The notes under the pieces: generated by a model | Told to the model about the DNA's origin: nothing | Database searches by the model: none | The model's input: only the letters and a program-made list of their open reading frames with translations | Program-made: the position numbers and the translations under genes | Shown here: piece after piece, positions 21,194 to 32,225 of the stretch | Numbering within the stretch: the stretch's first letter is position 1 | Layout of the letters: each line of letters starts with the position of its first letter | From: Chrysochromulina tobinii | Taxonomy: Eukaryota > Haptophyta > Prymnesiales > Chrysochromulinaceae | Length of the DNA stretch: 33,385 nucleotides | Direction: 5' to 3' | NCBI GenBank assembly: GCA_001275005.1 | Contig: JWZX01002756.1 | Coordinates: 1 to 33,385, forward strand

Positions 21194-21469
21194 AGGTGAA
21201 GAGTTTTCTTAAAAATAATGTAAATTCCTTGAGGTTTATGAATGGAGAGTACTAAAAACCCGTTAACATATACTTATTTATAGGGTTTTTAAGAGGGCAT
21301 ACCCCAGTTTAAACTACCTTTAGATTAAAGGTTGATAAATAAAACAGACCTAACATTTGAAGGCATATAAATTTAGTTATTTATTAGCCCTATACTAAAT
21401 AAATTATACTATCCTTAGTAGAAATCTATTTTATATTTTATAATATATATATAAGACTAATTCGGGGAT

Positions 21470-21541
21470 TGGGTCAACTGGGACTCGAACCCAGAACAAT
21501 TCGGTTAAAAGCCGAGTACTCTACCATTGAGTTATTGACCC
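21470..21541 (-). tRNA. trnK-UUU: tRNA-Lys (UUU)
   Basis: Minus-strand cloverleaf with acceptor GGGTCAA/TTGACCC and anticodon loop CTTTTAA (UUU). No intron or matK, as expected outside green plants. Confidence 0.96.
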
Positions 21542-21859
21542 TCAACGTAACATTAGTTTACAAAAAGAGTTCGTATTTGACTATCTAAAATTACTAAAAA
21601 GTTTAATTTAAAGTACTTAAAACTATAACAAAATTCGACAAGATCGAAGTTTGGATTAGCGAACGAAACGAAAACTTCTTAAACTCTATTATTAAAATCT
21701 GTAAAATTACAAAATCCTTCGTTAATAAACGGAACTCCGTTTAATTTTTTTAAGATCCTATAACAAACCCCAAAACATTATTTTGTGTAGAGACCTGTTA
21801 GGGTATTTTTAATAGTTTGCAAAAAAAAATCCTTTTGTTAATATTAAATTGTAATTTCA
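21542..21859. other. Spacer between trnK (minus) and trnM (plus) with inverted repeats
   Basis: About 318 bases without a reading frame I can support. It holds several short inverted repeats: TTCGA/TCGAA (21634-21648), GAAGTTT/AAACTTC (21646-21678), and a 7-bp hairpin AAACGGA/TCCGTTT (21727-21742) followed by a T tract (21745-21751). The last looks like a plus-strand intrinsic terminator with no known gene before it, so a small RNA is possible. Confidence 0.45.
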
Positions 21860-21933
21860 GGCTCAGTAGCTCAGTTGGTTAGAGCAGGGGACTCATAAGC
21901 CCAAGGTCGCAGGTTCAAGTCCAGCCTGAGCCA
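21860..21933 (+). tRNA. trnM-CAU: tRNA-Met (CAU), elongator type
   Basis: Acceptor GGCTCAG/CTGAGCC, anticodon loop CTCATAA (CAU), discriminator A. The acceptor is fully paired, which argues against the initiator. The T stem GCAGG/CCAGC has a central A-A mismatch, which is unusual. A lysidine-modified Ile tRNA is a less likely alternative. Confidence 0.88.
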
Positions 21934-22006
21934 GATTAAAAACTAGATTACAAGTGTTTATATAACTCTTGTTTATATTATATAAAGAGTCATTATCAAA
22001 TAATAA

Positions 22007-23629
<1,623 letters not shown>

Positions 23630-23674
23630 ACAATTAGTCTCATTCACATAATTTCATAAGTTCTTTTTAATTTT

Positions 23675-24448
23675 ATGATTCTTAGCGAACAAAAACAACA
23701 ACGACGAAATCGTTTAAGCATTATAAAAATGCTGGATACTGAAGGGGATGAAATGGCTCTTTCTGAACATATCGAAGAATTTAGTCAGCGAATTGTTTTT
23801 TGTATACTAAACTTAATTCTGTCTACACTTTTATGCTTTTCAAATGTTAAGGACATTGTAAAAGTTTTTCAAGCACCCGCAATAGGTGTAAAATTTTTAC
23901 AATTTGCACCCGGAGAATACTTTTTTGCCTCTTTTAAAATAGCATTATTTTCGGGCATTTTAATTAGCAGCCCAATTATTCTTTACCAGGTATTACTTTA
24001 TTTAATACCGGGTTTAACTAAAAACGAACGAAACATTATACTTCCAGTAAGTTTAGGATCTGGCGTATTGTTTTTTTGTGGGCTTCTATTTTCTTATTTT
24101 TTTTTAGTCCCTGCAGCACTAAATTTTTTTATCTCCTACGGATCAGAAGTTGTTGAACCATTCTGGTCGTTTGACCAGTATTTTGATTTTATTGCTGTAT
24201 TAATGTTTGCTACAGGACTTTCATTTCAAGTACCTGCAATACAAGTTGTTTTAGGTTTGTTAGGAATCGTTTCTGGTAAAACCATGCTCTCGTATTGGAA
24301 ATACGTTATTGTAAGTTGCACCATTATAGCGGCTATTATTACACCCTCAACGGATCCAATAACACAATTATTAATGTCCACCGCTTTATTAACATTATAC
24401 TTAGGTGGCTCTGGTTTTGTTATCTTACTTAAAAAAGAAGTTCTCTAG
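23675..24448 (+). CDS. tatC: Sec-independent translocase TatC
   Basis: TatC is the receptor subunit of the twin-arginine pathway, which moves folded proteins into the thylakoid lumen. The 257 residues have six predicted membrane helices. Family features include the N-terminal LSEHIEEFSQRI, the PGEYFFASFKIALFSG loop-helix segment, FFFLVPAALNFF-like third helix region and the ITPSTDPITQLLM end. The first roughly 30 residues before LSEHIEEF are polar; an internal start at the ATG before ALSEHIEEF (about 23753) cannot be ruled out. It was formerly called ycf43. Confidence 0.95.
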   Translation: MILSEQKQQRRNRLSIIKMLDTEGDEMALSEHIEEFSQRIVFCILNLILSTLLCFSNVKDIVKVFQAPAIGVKFLQFAPGEYFFASFKIALFSGILISSPIILYQVLLYLIPGLTKNERNIILPVSLGSGVLFFCGLLFSYFFLVPAALNFFISYGSEVVEPFWSFDQYFDFIAVLMFATGLSFQVPAIQVVLGLLGIVSGKTMLSYWKYVIVSCTIIAAIITPSTDPITQLLMSTALLTLYLGGSGFVILLKKEVL

Positions 24449-24523
24449 ATTAATGCGTAGGTATGAAGTAGTATATTTAGTGTATAATAAAACAATGTAC
24501 TAAAAATTAAAATTTCTATAAAA

Positions 24524-25465
24524 ATGCTAGAGACTATTAAAAAATTTAAGTCTGTTTTTCTAATTTTAGGAATCTTAGGAACTATTGTATCTCCTAAAGT
24601 ATCCTACGCCTACCCTGTATTTGCTCAAAACGCGTACCAAAACCCGCGTGAAGCAACTGGAAGAATTGTATGTGCAAACTGTCACCTTGCACAAAAACCT
24701 ACTGAAATCGAAGTACCTCAGGCAGTTTTACCGGATACCGTTTTTGAAACTGTTGTAAGTGTTCCTTACGATCTTTCAAGTAAGCAAATTACTGCTGCTG
24801 GGACAAAAGGAGGACTTAACGTTGGTGCGGTAGTGATCCTTCCAGAAGGGTTTAAATTAGCTCCAAAGGAAAGGCTTTCAGATGAGATTAAAGCCAAGAC
24901 TAAGGGTGTTTTTATTCAACCATACAGTAAAGAAAAGCAAAACATTTTAGTTGTAGGTCCTATTTCAGGGGATAAAAACCAAGATATTATTTTCCCTATC
25001 TTATCTCCAGACCCCGCTACTAACAAAGAGGTTAACTACCTAAATTACCCTATATATGTTGGTGCTAATCGTGGTAGAGGGCAAGTATACCCTACGGGTG
25101 AAAAGAGCAATAATACAGCGTTAACGTCAACAGCCGCTGGAAAAGTTACTGCTATTGAGTCTTTAGAGCAAGGTAAGAAGAACTTAATTATCGCGAAAGC
25201 TGATGGAGAAAACGTTACCTTAACGATTCCAGCAGCACTTGATTTAGTAGTAAAAGTAAATGATATCGTTAAAGTGGATCAGCCTTTAACATTAGATCCT
25301 AATGTTGGTGGTTTCGGTCAAACAGAAACAGAAATTATTCTACAGAACCCAAATCGTGTTAAAGGGATGATTGTATTCTTCTTTACAGTAACGGTAGCTC
25401 AAATTTTACTAGTTCTAAAAAAGAAGCAGTTCGAAAAAGTTCAGGCCGCAGAAATGAATTTTTAG
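24524..25465 (+). CDS. petA: Cytochrome f
   Basis: Cytochrome f is the c-type haem subunit of the b6f complex. The 313 residues begin with a signal peptide (about 1-29, ending VSYA) so that mature protein starts YPVFAQ, with Tyr 30 as the axial haem ligand. The haem motif CANCH lies at 50-54. A C-terminal membrane anchor (about 280-299) precedes a short basic stromal tail. It is followed by a 23-bp hairpin. Confidence 0.99.
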   Translation: MLETIKKFKSVFLILGILGTIVSPKVSYAYPVFAQNAYQNPREATGRIVCANCHLAQKPTEIEVPQAVLPDTVFETVVSVPYDLSSKQITAAGTKGGLNVGAVVILPEGFKLAPKERLSDEIKAKTKGVFIQPYSKEKQNILVVGPISGDKNQDIIFPILSPDPATNKEVNYLNYPIYVGANRGRGQVYPTGEKSNNTALTSTAAGKVTAIESLEQGKKNLIIAKADGENVTLTIPAALDLVVKVNDIVKVDQPLTLDPNVGGFGQTETEIILQNPNRVKGMIVFFFTVTVAQILLVLKKKQFEKVQAAEMNF

Positions 25466-25502
25466 TTAATCTTTTAAGGAGTTAAAATTTAAGGGGTTAA
25501 AA

Positions 25503-25553
25503 AAATCTAGAAAATTTTGATAGTATTGAGTACTATCAAAATTTTCTAGATTT
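25503..25553. terminator. 23-bp hairpin between convergent petA and psbX
   Basis: Perfect arms 25503-25525 and 25531-25553 with loop TTGAG. It ends 3 bases before the psbX stop codon, so it is also the psbX 3' end signal. Confidence 0.87.
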
Positions 25554-25556
25554 ATA

Positions 25557-25676
25557 CTATCCGCGAAGAATTTTATCCGACGAACTTACAAATACTAAAG
25601 CAGCGGAAATCGGAATAACAACAATAATTACCGCAAGAAAAACACTACTTAGAAACGCACTTAATGAAGGTGTCAT
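25557..25676 (-). CDS. psbX: Photosystem II protein X
   Basis: A 39-residue single-helix PSII subunit. It starts MTPSLSAFLSS, followed by a long hydrophobic helix (IIVVIPISAALVFV) and a polar SSSDKILRG tail, matching PsbX. It precedes the petA-psbX hairpin. Confidence 0.92.
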   Translation of the reverse strand: MTPSLSAFLSSVFLAVIIVVIPISAALVFVSSSDKILRG

Positions 25677-25748
25677 ATAGATAATTTTAAGTTTAATCTT
25701 CAAAAGATTATAGCATAAAACAAAATTAACTAAATAAGCGTTTTTACT

Positions 25749-25979
25749 TTAAGCCTTACCTACCACAAATGGTAATAAGGCAGCTATGCGTGCTGTTTTA
25801 ATACATTTTGTGATCTTTTTTTGTTCTTTCGATGTCACACCAGTAACACGACGCGGAAGAATCTTTCCTTGGTCACTAAGAAAATTACCTAAAACTTTAA
25901 CATCCTTGTATGTAAGAGAAGCAAAATCTATTGCTTCTTTGTTTTCTTTGTTTTCTTGGTTTACTAAATATGCAGCCAT
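25749..25979 (-). CDS. rps18: 30S ribosomal protein S18
   Basis: A 76-residue ribosomal protein of the small subunit platform. The motif GKILPRRVTGVTSKEQKKIT with KTARIAALLPF is the S18 signature. It follows rpl33 on the same strand, the usual rpl33-rps18 pair. Confidence 0.97.
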   Translation of the reverse strand: MAAYLVNQENKENKEAIDFASLTYKDVKVLGNFLSDQGKILPRRVTGVTSKEQKKITKCIKTARIAALLPFVVGKA

Positions 25980-25999
25980 AAAAAACCCTATAATAATTT

Positions 26000-26170
26000 C
26001 TATTTAATCTCTTTAAAAATTTCGTGTCGCTTCGTTACAGGTGAATATTTTTTTAACTCTAAACGCTCTGTAGTGTTTCGACGATTTTTTGATGTATGAT
26101 AACGATAAACACCCGCTTCACATCTATGTTCTAAAGTGATGCGAATTCTAGACCCCTTGCTTTTAGCCAT
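26000..26170 (-). CDS. rpl33: 50S ribosomal protein L33
   Basis: A 56-residue protein, [15 protein letters not shown] then [20 protein letters not shown] and an end [13 protein letters not shown], all typical of bL33. Zinc-binding cysteine pairs are absent, as in other plastid L33 proteins. It is 20 bases upstream of rps18. Confidence 0.96.
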   Translation of the reverse strand: MAKSKGSRIRITLEHRCEAGVYRYHTSKNRRNTTERLELKKYSPVTKRHEIFKEIK

Positions 26171-26324
26171 AAAAGTTACTGCTTAATTTTCTTCATTTCT
26201 TATTATAAGTTATATAAAAAACAAATAAAAGTCAAATTACAACTTTTTAGAGAAAAAAGGCTTTTCGAAAAGTTAATTGTTTGCTATAATATTCTTGTAT
26301 ATTTAGATCGGACAAATGTTTTAA

Positions 26325-26397
26325 GCTGGTGTAGCTCAATTGGTAGAGCAACTGATTTGTAATCAGTCGGTTATGAGTTCAAGTCTCTTCACTAGCT
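26325..26397 (+). tRNA. trnT-UGU: tRNA-Thr (UGU)
   Basis: Cloverleaf with acceptor GCTGGTG/CACTAGC (one G-U pair), anticodon loop TTTGTAA (UGU). The T stem ATGAG/CTCTT has one T-T mismatch. A TATAAT box sits upstream at about 26285. Confidence 0.95.
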
Positions 26398-26478
26398 ATT
26401 TAAAGCATTCTTATCAAAAAAAATAATATCGGTTAGAATGTAAATACAATTAATTAAAATAGATTGTTGCAAACTGTT

Positions 26479-26754
26479 ATGAGTACTTTAATTCTTATTC
26501 TTTGTGGAGGACTTGTAGGGTTTTTAAAATTCTATATAATCCTTTTAACTTTACGCGTTTATTTAACATGGTTTCCTAACATAAACATTTATGCTCAGCC
26601 ATTTTCTTCATTAGGGAAAATTACCGACCCTTATTTAAGACTGTTTAGAGGAATTCTGCCACCTCTTATTGGTCTTGATTTATCTCCTTTATTAAGTTTT
26701 ATTTTTTTGACCTTTTTAATTGACGTTTTTTCAAGTTTCACAAGTATTAAGTAA
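26479..26754 (+). CDS. ycf19: Conserved membrane protein Ycf19 (YggT family)
   Basis: A 91-residue membrane protein with two hydrophobic segments. The motif LRVYLTWFPNIN, followed by ITDPYLRLFRGILPP and a second helix, is diagnostic of the YggT/Ycf19 family. Cyanobacterial and plastid relatives have been linked to thylakoid or division-related roles, but the function of Ycf19 is not firmly known. I choose the ATG at 26479; an upstream in-frame TTG at 26464 would add five residues. It lies between trnT and sufB. Confidence 0.9.
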   Translation: MSTLILILCGGLVGFLKFYIILLTLRVYLTWFPNINIYAQPFSSLGKITDPYLRLFRGILPPLIGLDLSPLLSFIFLTFLIDVFSSFTSIK

Positions 26755-26884
26755 CGTAACTTTTTTAAAACTCTTTTAATAAGTGGGTTTAACCAAAACC
26801 TCTGGTAAAACAAATCAAGTATAATTATATAAGAAATACTATTTCAAATAATATTAAACTAAATAAACAATTTAGCTAAAAACA

Positions 26885-28345
26885 ATGGCCGAAAAGCAAA
26901 GTAATGAATCAGAAGTTATTTTAGATGCTATTGTTACAACTCCATATAAATATGGTTTCAAAACAGACATCGACATCGAAGAGTTTGAAAAAGGTTTAAG
27001 TTTAGACACTGTTAAAAAAATTAGTAGAAAAAAAGATGAACCTTTATTTTTACGGAATTTTCGCGAAAAAGCTTTTAAAAATTGGACAAAAATGGTAAGC
27101 CCAGAATGGGCCTCTTTAGAACTACCTAAAATTAATTACGATAATATCCAATATTATTCAATACCAAAAACAAAAAAAAAACTTGGGAGTTTAGATGAAG
27201 CAGATCCTGAACTTCTTAAAACCTTCGAGAAGTTAGGAGTTTCGTTAAACGAACAAAAAATGTTAACAAATGTAGCCGTTGACGCCGTTTTTGACAGCGT
27301 TTCAATTGGAACAACATTTAAAAAACAACTCCAAAAATTTGGAGTAATTTTTTGTTCTATTTCCGAGGCTATTAAAACCTATCCAGAATTAGTTGAAAGG
27401 TATCTCGGTAGAGTAGTACCGATTGGAGATAACTATTTTTCTGCGTTAAATTCAGCTGTTTTTAGTGATGGTTCTTTTTGTTACATTCCAAAAGATATAG
27501 TTTGCCCCATGGAGCTTTCTACCTACTTCCGTATAAATAACGAAGAAGCCGGTCAATTTGAACGAACTTTAATTATCGCCGAAGAAAGAAGTTCTATAAG
27601 TTATCTCGAAGGTTGTACAGCACCAAAATTTAGCACAAACCAATTACATGCCGCAGTTGTTGAGCTAGTAGCCCTTGATAACGCCGTAATAAAATATTCT
27701 ACTGTACAAAATTGGTACGCCGGTGACGAAAAAGGTATAGGGGGGGTGTTCAATTTTGTTACTAAAAGAGGACTATGCTCTGGGAAAAACGCCCGTATAA
27801 GTTGGACACAAGTTGAAACCGGATCAAGCATTACATGGAAATATCCAAGTTGTGTTTTATCGGGACAAAATTCGGTCGGCGAATTCTTTTCCGTTGCTTT
27901 AACAAGTAATAAACAACAAGCAGATACCGGGACAAAAATGATTCATTTGGCTTCTAAAACACGAAGTCGCATCGTTTCAAAAGGAATTTCGGCTGGTCGA
28001 TCAAGAAACAGCTATCGCGGACTAGTCAAAATAGGCCCTAAAGCGTTTCGAACACAAAATTATACGCAATGTGATTCGTTGTTAATAGGTAAAGAATCAA
28101 GCGCAAATACCTTTCCTTACATTCAGGCACAAAATAGTTATACGCAAGTTGAACATGAAGCTTCAACATCCCGAATTGCAGAAGAACAACTCTTCTATTT
28201 ACTCCAACGAGGTATAAATGCAGAAGAAGCCGTTTCATTAATGGTAAACGGTTTTTGTAAAGAGGTTTTTAATGAGTTACCTCTTGAGTTTGCATCTGAA
28301 GCAGATCGTCTATTAAGTTTAAAACTTGAAGGATCCGTAGGTTAA
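26885..28345 (+). CDS. sufB: Fe-S cluster assembly protein SufB (Ycf24)
   Basis: SufB is the core scaffold of the SUF iron-sulfur cluster machinery, working with SufC and SufD in the plastid stroma. The 486 residues show the family segments [38 protein letters not shown] and the beta-helix part [11 protein letters not shown]. The C-terminus has the [10 protein letters not shown] and [18 protein letters not shown] segments. sufC is not in this window. It is 55 bases upstream of ycf46. Confidence 0.97.
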   Translation: MAEKQSNESEVILDAIVTTPYKYGFKTDIDIEEFEKGLSLDTVKKISRKKDEPLFLRNFREKAFKNWTKMVSPEWASLELPKINYDNIQYYSIPKTKKKLGSLDEADPELLKTFEKLGVSLNEQKMLTNVAVDAVFDSVSIGTTFKKQLQKFGVIFCSISEAIKTYPELVERYLGRVVPIGDNYFSALNSAVFSDGSFCYIPKDIVCPMELSTYFRINNEEAGQFERTLIIAEERSSISYLEGCTAPKFSTNQLHAAVVELVALDNAVIKYSTVQNWYAGDEKGIGGVFNFVTKRGLCSGKNARISWTQVETGSSITWKYPSCVLSGQNSVGEFFSVALTSNKQQADTGTKMIHLASKTRSRIVSKGISAGRSRNSYRGLVKIGPKAFRTQNYTQCDSLLIGKESSANTFPYIQAQNSYTQVEHEASTSRIAEEQLFYLLQRGINAEEAVSLMVNGFCKEVFNELPLEFASEADRLLSLKLEGSVG

Positions 28346-28400
28346 GCTTTTAAGCTGTAACCCAATTTCAAGTATATTTAATACTAAATTTTAATAAAGA

Positions 28401-29120
28401 ATGAATTTTTTAAACGAGTTTGTACTTTTACTAAAATCAAGATATCCCATTATATATATATGTACAAACGAGGAAGAACGTATTGAATACTTGATGAGGT
28501 ATTGCGCAAAAAAATATGTATCGCGTACATATAATTCATGGGATTTTGTTGAAGGGTACCAAGAAAATCCAAATGATTCTGGGTTTGCCGCACGGAATCC
28601 TTTAGAAGCGCTTGAGCTGATCGAAAAAATGACATCTGAAACGCCAGCATTATTCGTTCTAAAAGACTATGACAATTTTTTAAAGGATTTTTCTATAATT
28701 CGGAAATTAAAAAATTTGAGCCGTAAATTAAAAACCCAACCCAAAAATATCGTAATAATTTCCTCAGAAATAAATATTCCGGATTCATTAAATGAATATG
28801 TTACTCTTTTAGAATTCCCTCTACCAAAATATTCTGAAATTCTAGAAGAGTTAAATCGATTAATTTCATCCATGCAAAAACAGATTGATAAAGAAATTGT
28901 TTACAATCTTGCGACAGCTTGCCAAGGTTTATCTCTTGAAAGAATTCGACGTGTATTGTCAAAAGTGATTGCAAAGGATGGAGAAATTAACGAAAAAAGT
29001 CCGTTACTTGTTTTACAAGAAAAACGACAAATTATTCAACAAACTCAACTACTAGAATTTTGTTTGACTAATAAAAGTTTAGAGGATATAGGGGGCTTGG
29101 ATACTTTAAGGATTGGCTGA
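28401..29120 (+). CDS. ycf46: Ycf46 AAA protein, N-terminal part (frameshifted)
   Basis: Ycf46 is an AAA+ protein of cyanobacteria and red-lineage plastids; cyanobacterial work links it to CO2 uptake regulation. This 239-codon frame starts MNFLNEFVLLLKSRYPIIYI and runs through the N-terminal degenerate ATPase domain to SLEDIGGLD. It then reads a few wrong residues and stops at 29118-29120. The next frame (from 29111) continues Ycf46 at DWLKVRERAFS. The shift can be undone by one extra base in the TTAAGG tract at 29106-29111, so one base seems to be missing. Together the parts make about 493 residues, the normal length. Confidence 0.88.
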   Translation: MNFLNEFVLLLKSRYPIIYICTNEEERIEYLMRYCAKKYVSRTYNSWDFVEGYQENPNDSGFAARNPLEALELIEKMTSETPALFVLKDYDNFLKDFSIIRKLKNLSRKLKTQPKNIVIISSEINIPDSLNEYVTLLEFPLPKYSEILEELNRLISSMQKQIDKEIVYNLATACQGLSLERIRRVLSKVIAKDGEINEKSPLLVLQEKRQIIQQTQLLEFCLTNKSLEDIGGLDTLRIG

Positions 29121-29881
29121 AAGTACGTGAGCGTGCATTTTCACAAGAAGCTATAAATTACGGATTACCTTACCCCAAAGGGCTATTGTTAGTAGGGGTT
29201 CAAGGTACTGGAAAATCCATAGCAGCAAAAATATTGGCTTATGAATGGAAACTTCCATTATTACGATTAGATTTTGGACGGTTATTTGCTTCTCTAATAG
29301 GGCAATCGGAGCAACGTGTCAGAAAAATGATTGAAATCGCTGAAGCCCTATCACCATGTGTTTTATGGGTCGATGAAATTGATAAAGCTTTCGCGGGGGC
29401 TCAGAGTAGTGGTGATAGTGGTACCACTAGCAGAGTTTTGTCCACATTTATTACTTGGTTATCGGAAAAAACATCACCCGTTTTTGTTGTAGCTACGGCT
29501 AATAATATTGATTACATCCCTGCAGAAATACTTAGGAAAGGGCGCTTCGATGAAATGTTTTTTGTAAATTTACCTACTCGTGAAGAACGTGAAGATATTT
29601 TTAAAGTTCACCTTAATAAGTACAGACCTGAAGGTGTCAAAAATTTCCAAATCTCTTTATTCAGCGAACTAACAAAAGAATTTTCAGGAGCCGAAATTGA
29701 GCAGGTAGTTATTGAAGCAATGCGAATAGGTTTTAATGAAAACCGTGAATTTGATAATAAAGATATGGTAATTTCCATACAAAATTTAGTTCCTTTAGCA
29801 AGAACCAAAAGTAAAGAACTTGATTTATTAAAGGAATGGTCCGAATCAGGTAACGTAACTAATGCATCCAAATATCGATAG
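29111..29881 (+). CDS. ycf46: Ycf46 AAA protein, C-terminal AAA domain (frameshifted)
   Basis: This frame carries the real ATPase domain of Ycf46, shifted by one base relative to the upstream part. It begins DWLKVRERAFSQEAINYG and has Walker A GVQGTGKS (from about 29197), Walker B CVLWVDEIDKAFAG and the second region of homology with RKGRFDEMFFVNLPTREERE. There is no ATG before the Walker A motif, so it cannot be made as a useful separate protein. Either the gene is a recent pseudogene, the frame is corrected on the ribosome or in RNA, or the sequence has an error here. Confidence 0.88.
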   Translation, partial: DWLKVRERAFSQEAINYGLPYPKGLLLVGVQGTGKSIAAKILAYEWKLPLLRLDFGRLFASLIGQSEQRVRKMIEIAEALSPCVLWVDEIDKAFAGAQSSGDSGTTSRVLSTFITWLSEKTSPVFVVATANNIDYIPAEILRKGRFDEMFFVNLPTREEREDIFKVHLNKYRPEGVKNFQISLFSELTKEFSGAEIEQVVIEAMRIGFNENREFDNKDMVISIQNLVPLARTKSKELDLLKEWSESGNVTNASKYR

Positions 29882-29989
29882 GTTAGTTTTAACTAATAAA
29901 TAATACCCGACGAGTATTTACATTCAATAGTCTTATTGTTAAAATTTGCAATTACGGTGTGGCAAAACTAATTTAAAATTAAAATAATA

Positions 29990-30376
29990 ATGTCAGGGTT
30001 ACAAAATATCGATCTAGATTTAGATATATTTTACAAAAAGGATAATTTACCTAAAATTTCAGTAGGGGATAAAATAAAAGTCGTTATATATTTAGAATTA
30101 CCTAAAGAAATTGGTGAGAAGGAGAAAAAAGAAAAGGAAAGAACTCAAGCATTTGAAGGAGTTGTTATTTCGAAACACTTATCAAATCAAAAAATTGATT
30201 CTACGATAAGAGTACGAAAAATGTTCCCTGGTGGTGGTGCTGAAAAAGTCTTTTTACTAAATTCACCGTGGATTAAGAGCATAGAGGTACTTGGAAACTC
30301 TATAGTAAGGCGTTCTAAACTATATTACTTAAGAGAAAAAACTGGAAAATCTGCAAGACTTAAGAACCGTTTATAA
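29990..30376 (+). CDS. rpl19: 50S ribosomal protein L19
   Basis: A 128-residue ribosomal protein. It has the family segments VGDKIKVVIYLE, QAFEGVVISKHL and IRVRKMFPGGGAEKVFLLNS followed by VRRSKLYYLREKTGKSARLK. It sits at the subunit interface of the ribosome. Retained in red-lineage plastids and lost from green ones. It lies between ycf46 and ycf60. Confidence 0.97.
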   Translation: MSGLQNIDLDLDIFYKKDNLPKISVGDKIKVVIYLELPKEIGEKEKKEKERTQAFEGVVISKHLSNQKIDSTIRVRKMFPGGGAEKVFLLNSPWIKSIEVLGNSIVRRSKLYYLREKTGKSARLKNRL

Positions 30377-30426
30377 TTGTTTTTTTAAGCATATTATATA
30401 AATACTCAGTTTTTGAAAGATAAATT

Positions 30427-30930
30427 ATGAAAACCTACCTAATAAAAATAAGTGAAAGGCTTCTTGCTGTTTTGGCTTTTATTTTTCCTTTTACAGAAAT
30501 TTCGTATTTTTTTGGGGCAAAAGTATTCTTAAGTACTGAAAGTATACCTCTCAAACTTTTTTACTTAAACCATATAGCAAAACTTGCCAGTTTTTATGAA
30601 GCAAATGTTTATTTAGTGTTTGCTATTATGTTAGGAATATTTATCGTATGCTCGCGAGGAACTATTCGCCTTACAAAATTTGTTCGTTTTAATGTTATAC
30701 AAGCAATTTTATTAAATATTGTTTGTCAATGTATAGGGTCCATCTACGGCTTTTTACCAATAATTTTACGTGAAAGTACTCTAGGGGTTTTATTAGCCAA
30801 CTTTTTTTACTTCGGTACAATAATAATAATGGCCTATTCGTCTTTTTTAATTTTCTGTGGACGTTACCCTAAAATACCAATACTTACAGAGGCGGCAAAG
30901 TTACAGGTGCAAAGAGGTTACTTAGATTAA
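30427..30930 (+). CDS. ycf60: Tic20-like protein Ycf60
   Basis: A 167-residue membrane protein with four predicted helices (about residues 10-30, 58-77, 92-112 and 122-145). The start SERLLAVLAFIFPFTEISYF and the centre RFNVIQAILLNIV match the Tic20/Ycf60 family, a component of the protein import channel of the inner envelope. The gene is plastid-encoded in red algae and some of their descendants. It converges on psbI across a 31-bp hairpin. Confidence 0.9.
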   Translation: MKTYLIKISERLLAVLAFIFPFTEISYFFGAKVFLSTESIPLKLFYLNHIAKLASFYEANVYLVFAIMLGIFIVCSRGTIRLTKFVRFNVIQAILLNIVCQCIGSIYGFLPIILRESTLGVLLANFFYFGTIIIMAYSSFLIFCGRYPKIPILTEAAKLQVQRGYLD

Positions 30931-30951
30931 AAACTCTAATAATGGTGTCAA

Positions 30952-31018
30952 AAAAGATTTAGAGTAAAAAAAAGGTCCCTATATTCCTATAGGGACTTTT
31001 TTTTACTCTAAATCTTTT
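30952..31018. terminator. 31-bp hairpin between convergent ycf60 and psbI, covering the psbI stop
   Basis: Arms 30952-30983 and 30988-31018 pair along about 31 positions with one bulge and one wobble, loop TTCC. The right arm includes the last five psbI codons and its stop (31003-31005), so the left arm is an inverted copy of the psbI 3' end. Confidence 0.87.
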
Positions 31019-31119
31019 CTGTTAGGGTTTCGCGACGGATCGTTTGATAGAAAACCGAAAGTAAAAAGGGAAATAAAAAAGATTACAACGGTATAAACTA
31101 AAATCTTTAACGTGAACAT
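31003..31119 (-). CDS. psbI: Photosystem II protein I
   Basis: A 38-residue single-helix PSII core subunit, [19 protein letters not shown] then [18 protein letters not shown], canonical PsbI. Its last codons lie within a long palindrome shared with the ycf60 3' end. Confidence 0.96.
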   Translation of the reverse strand: MFTLKILVYTVVIFFISLFTFGFLSNDPSRNPNRKDLE

Positions 31120-31236
31120 AGTTCAAAATTTATTAACTTAGCAAAATAAGCAAAATACTAATGCAGGCATTTAATGATGCTTATTATTTTACATACTATT
31201 ATATTCTGTATTTGTTAGAATTTCAAATTTAAATGC

Positions 31237-31266
31237 TTGACACAATCGTAAATCATTTGGTATTAT
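31237..31266 (+). promoter_or_regulatory. sigma70-type promoter of right 16S copy
   Basis: Perfect -35 TTGACA (31237-31242), 18-base spacer, -10 TATTAT (31261-31266). Transcription would start near 31273, at the inverted-repeat boundary. The boxes are in single-copy DNA and differ from those of the left copy apart from TTGACA and the 18-base spacing. Confidence 0.78.
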
Positions 31267-31318
31267 CTGTCATAGATTAAAAGTTTAATTTTCACTAATT
31301 AAAAAAAGAAGAAGTACC

Positions 31319-31357
<39 letters not shown>

Positions 31358-31531
31358 TATGCTTAACACATGCAAGTCGAACGAAAGTTTTTAACTTTAG
31401 TGGCGAACGGGTGAGTAATACGTGAGAATCTGCCCTTAGGAGAAGAATAACTGCTGGAAACGGTTGCTAAATCTTCATATGTCGAGAGATGAAATAGCTT
31501 AAGCTGCCTAAGGATGAGCTCACGCCTGATT

Positions 31532-31563
<32 letters not shown>

Positions 31564-31593
31564 CACGATCAGTAGCTGGTTTGAGAGAACGAC

Positions 31594-31629
<36 letters not shown>

Positions 31630-31766
31630 CCGGGAGGCAGCAGTGAGGAATTTTCCGCAATGGGCGAAAGCCTGACGGAGCAATACCGCGTGAGGGATGA
31701 AGGATTTTGGTCTGTAAACCTCTTTTCTCAAGAAAGAAGTTCTGACGGTACTTGAGGAATAAGCAT

Positions 31767-31804
<38 letters not shown>

Positions 31805-32035
31805 ATGCAAGCGTTATCCGGAATGATTGGGCGTAAAGCGCCTGTAGGTTGTTTATTAAGTCCGTTGTTAAAGCCTAGGGCTTAACCCTAGAAAAGCAAT
31901 GGAAACTAGTAGACTAGAGTATGGCAGGGGTAGAGGGAATTTCTAGTGTAGCGGTGAAATGCGTAGATATTAGAAAGAACACCGGTGGCGAAAGCGCTCT
32001 ACTGGACCATTACTGACACTCAGAGGCGAAAGCTA

Positions 32036-32069
<34 letters not shown>

Positions 32070-32163
32070 TAGCCGTAAACGATGGATACTAGATGTTGTG
32101 CATTATGTACAGTATCGTAGCTAACGCGTTAAGTATCCCGCCTGGGGAGTACGCTCGCAAGGG

Positions 32164-32225
<62 letters not shown>

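Noticed and set aside
21254-21291. AAAAACCC/GGGTTTTT inverted repeat upstream of secA as a regulatory switch
   Set aside because: Only 8 bp with a long AT-rich loop, not overlapping a ribosome binding site; chance is a good explanation.
29106-29112. Programmed -1 frameshifting site in ycf46
   Set aside because: The tract TTTAAGG is not the usual X XXY YYZ heptamer, and I see no strong stem just downstream. A missing base is simpler.
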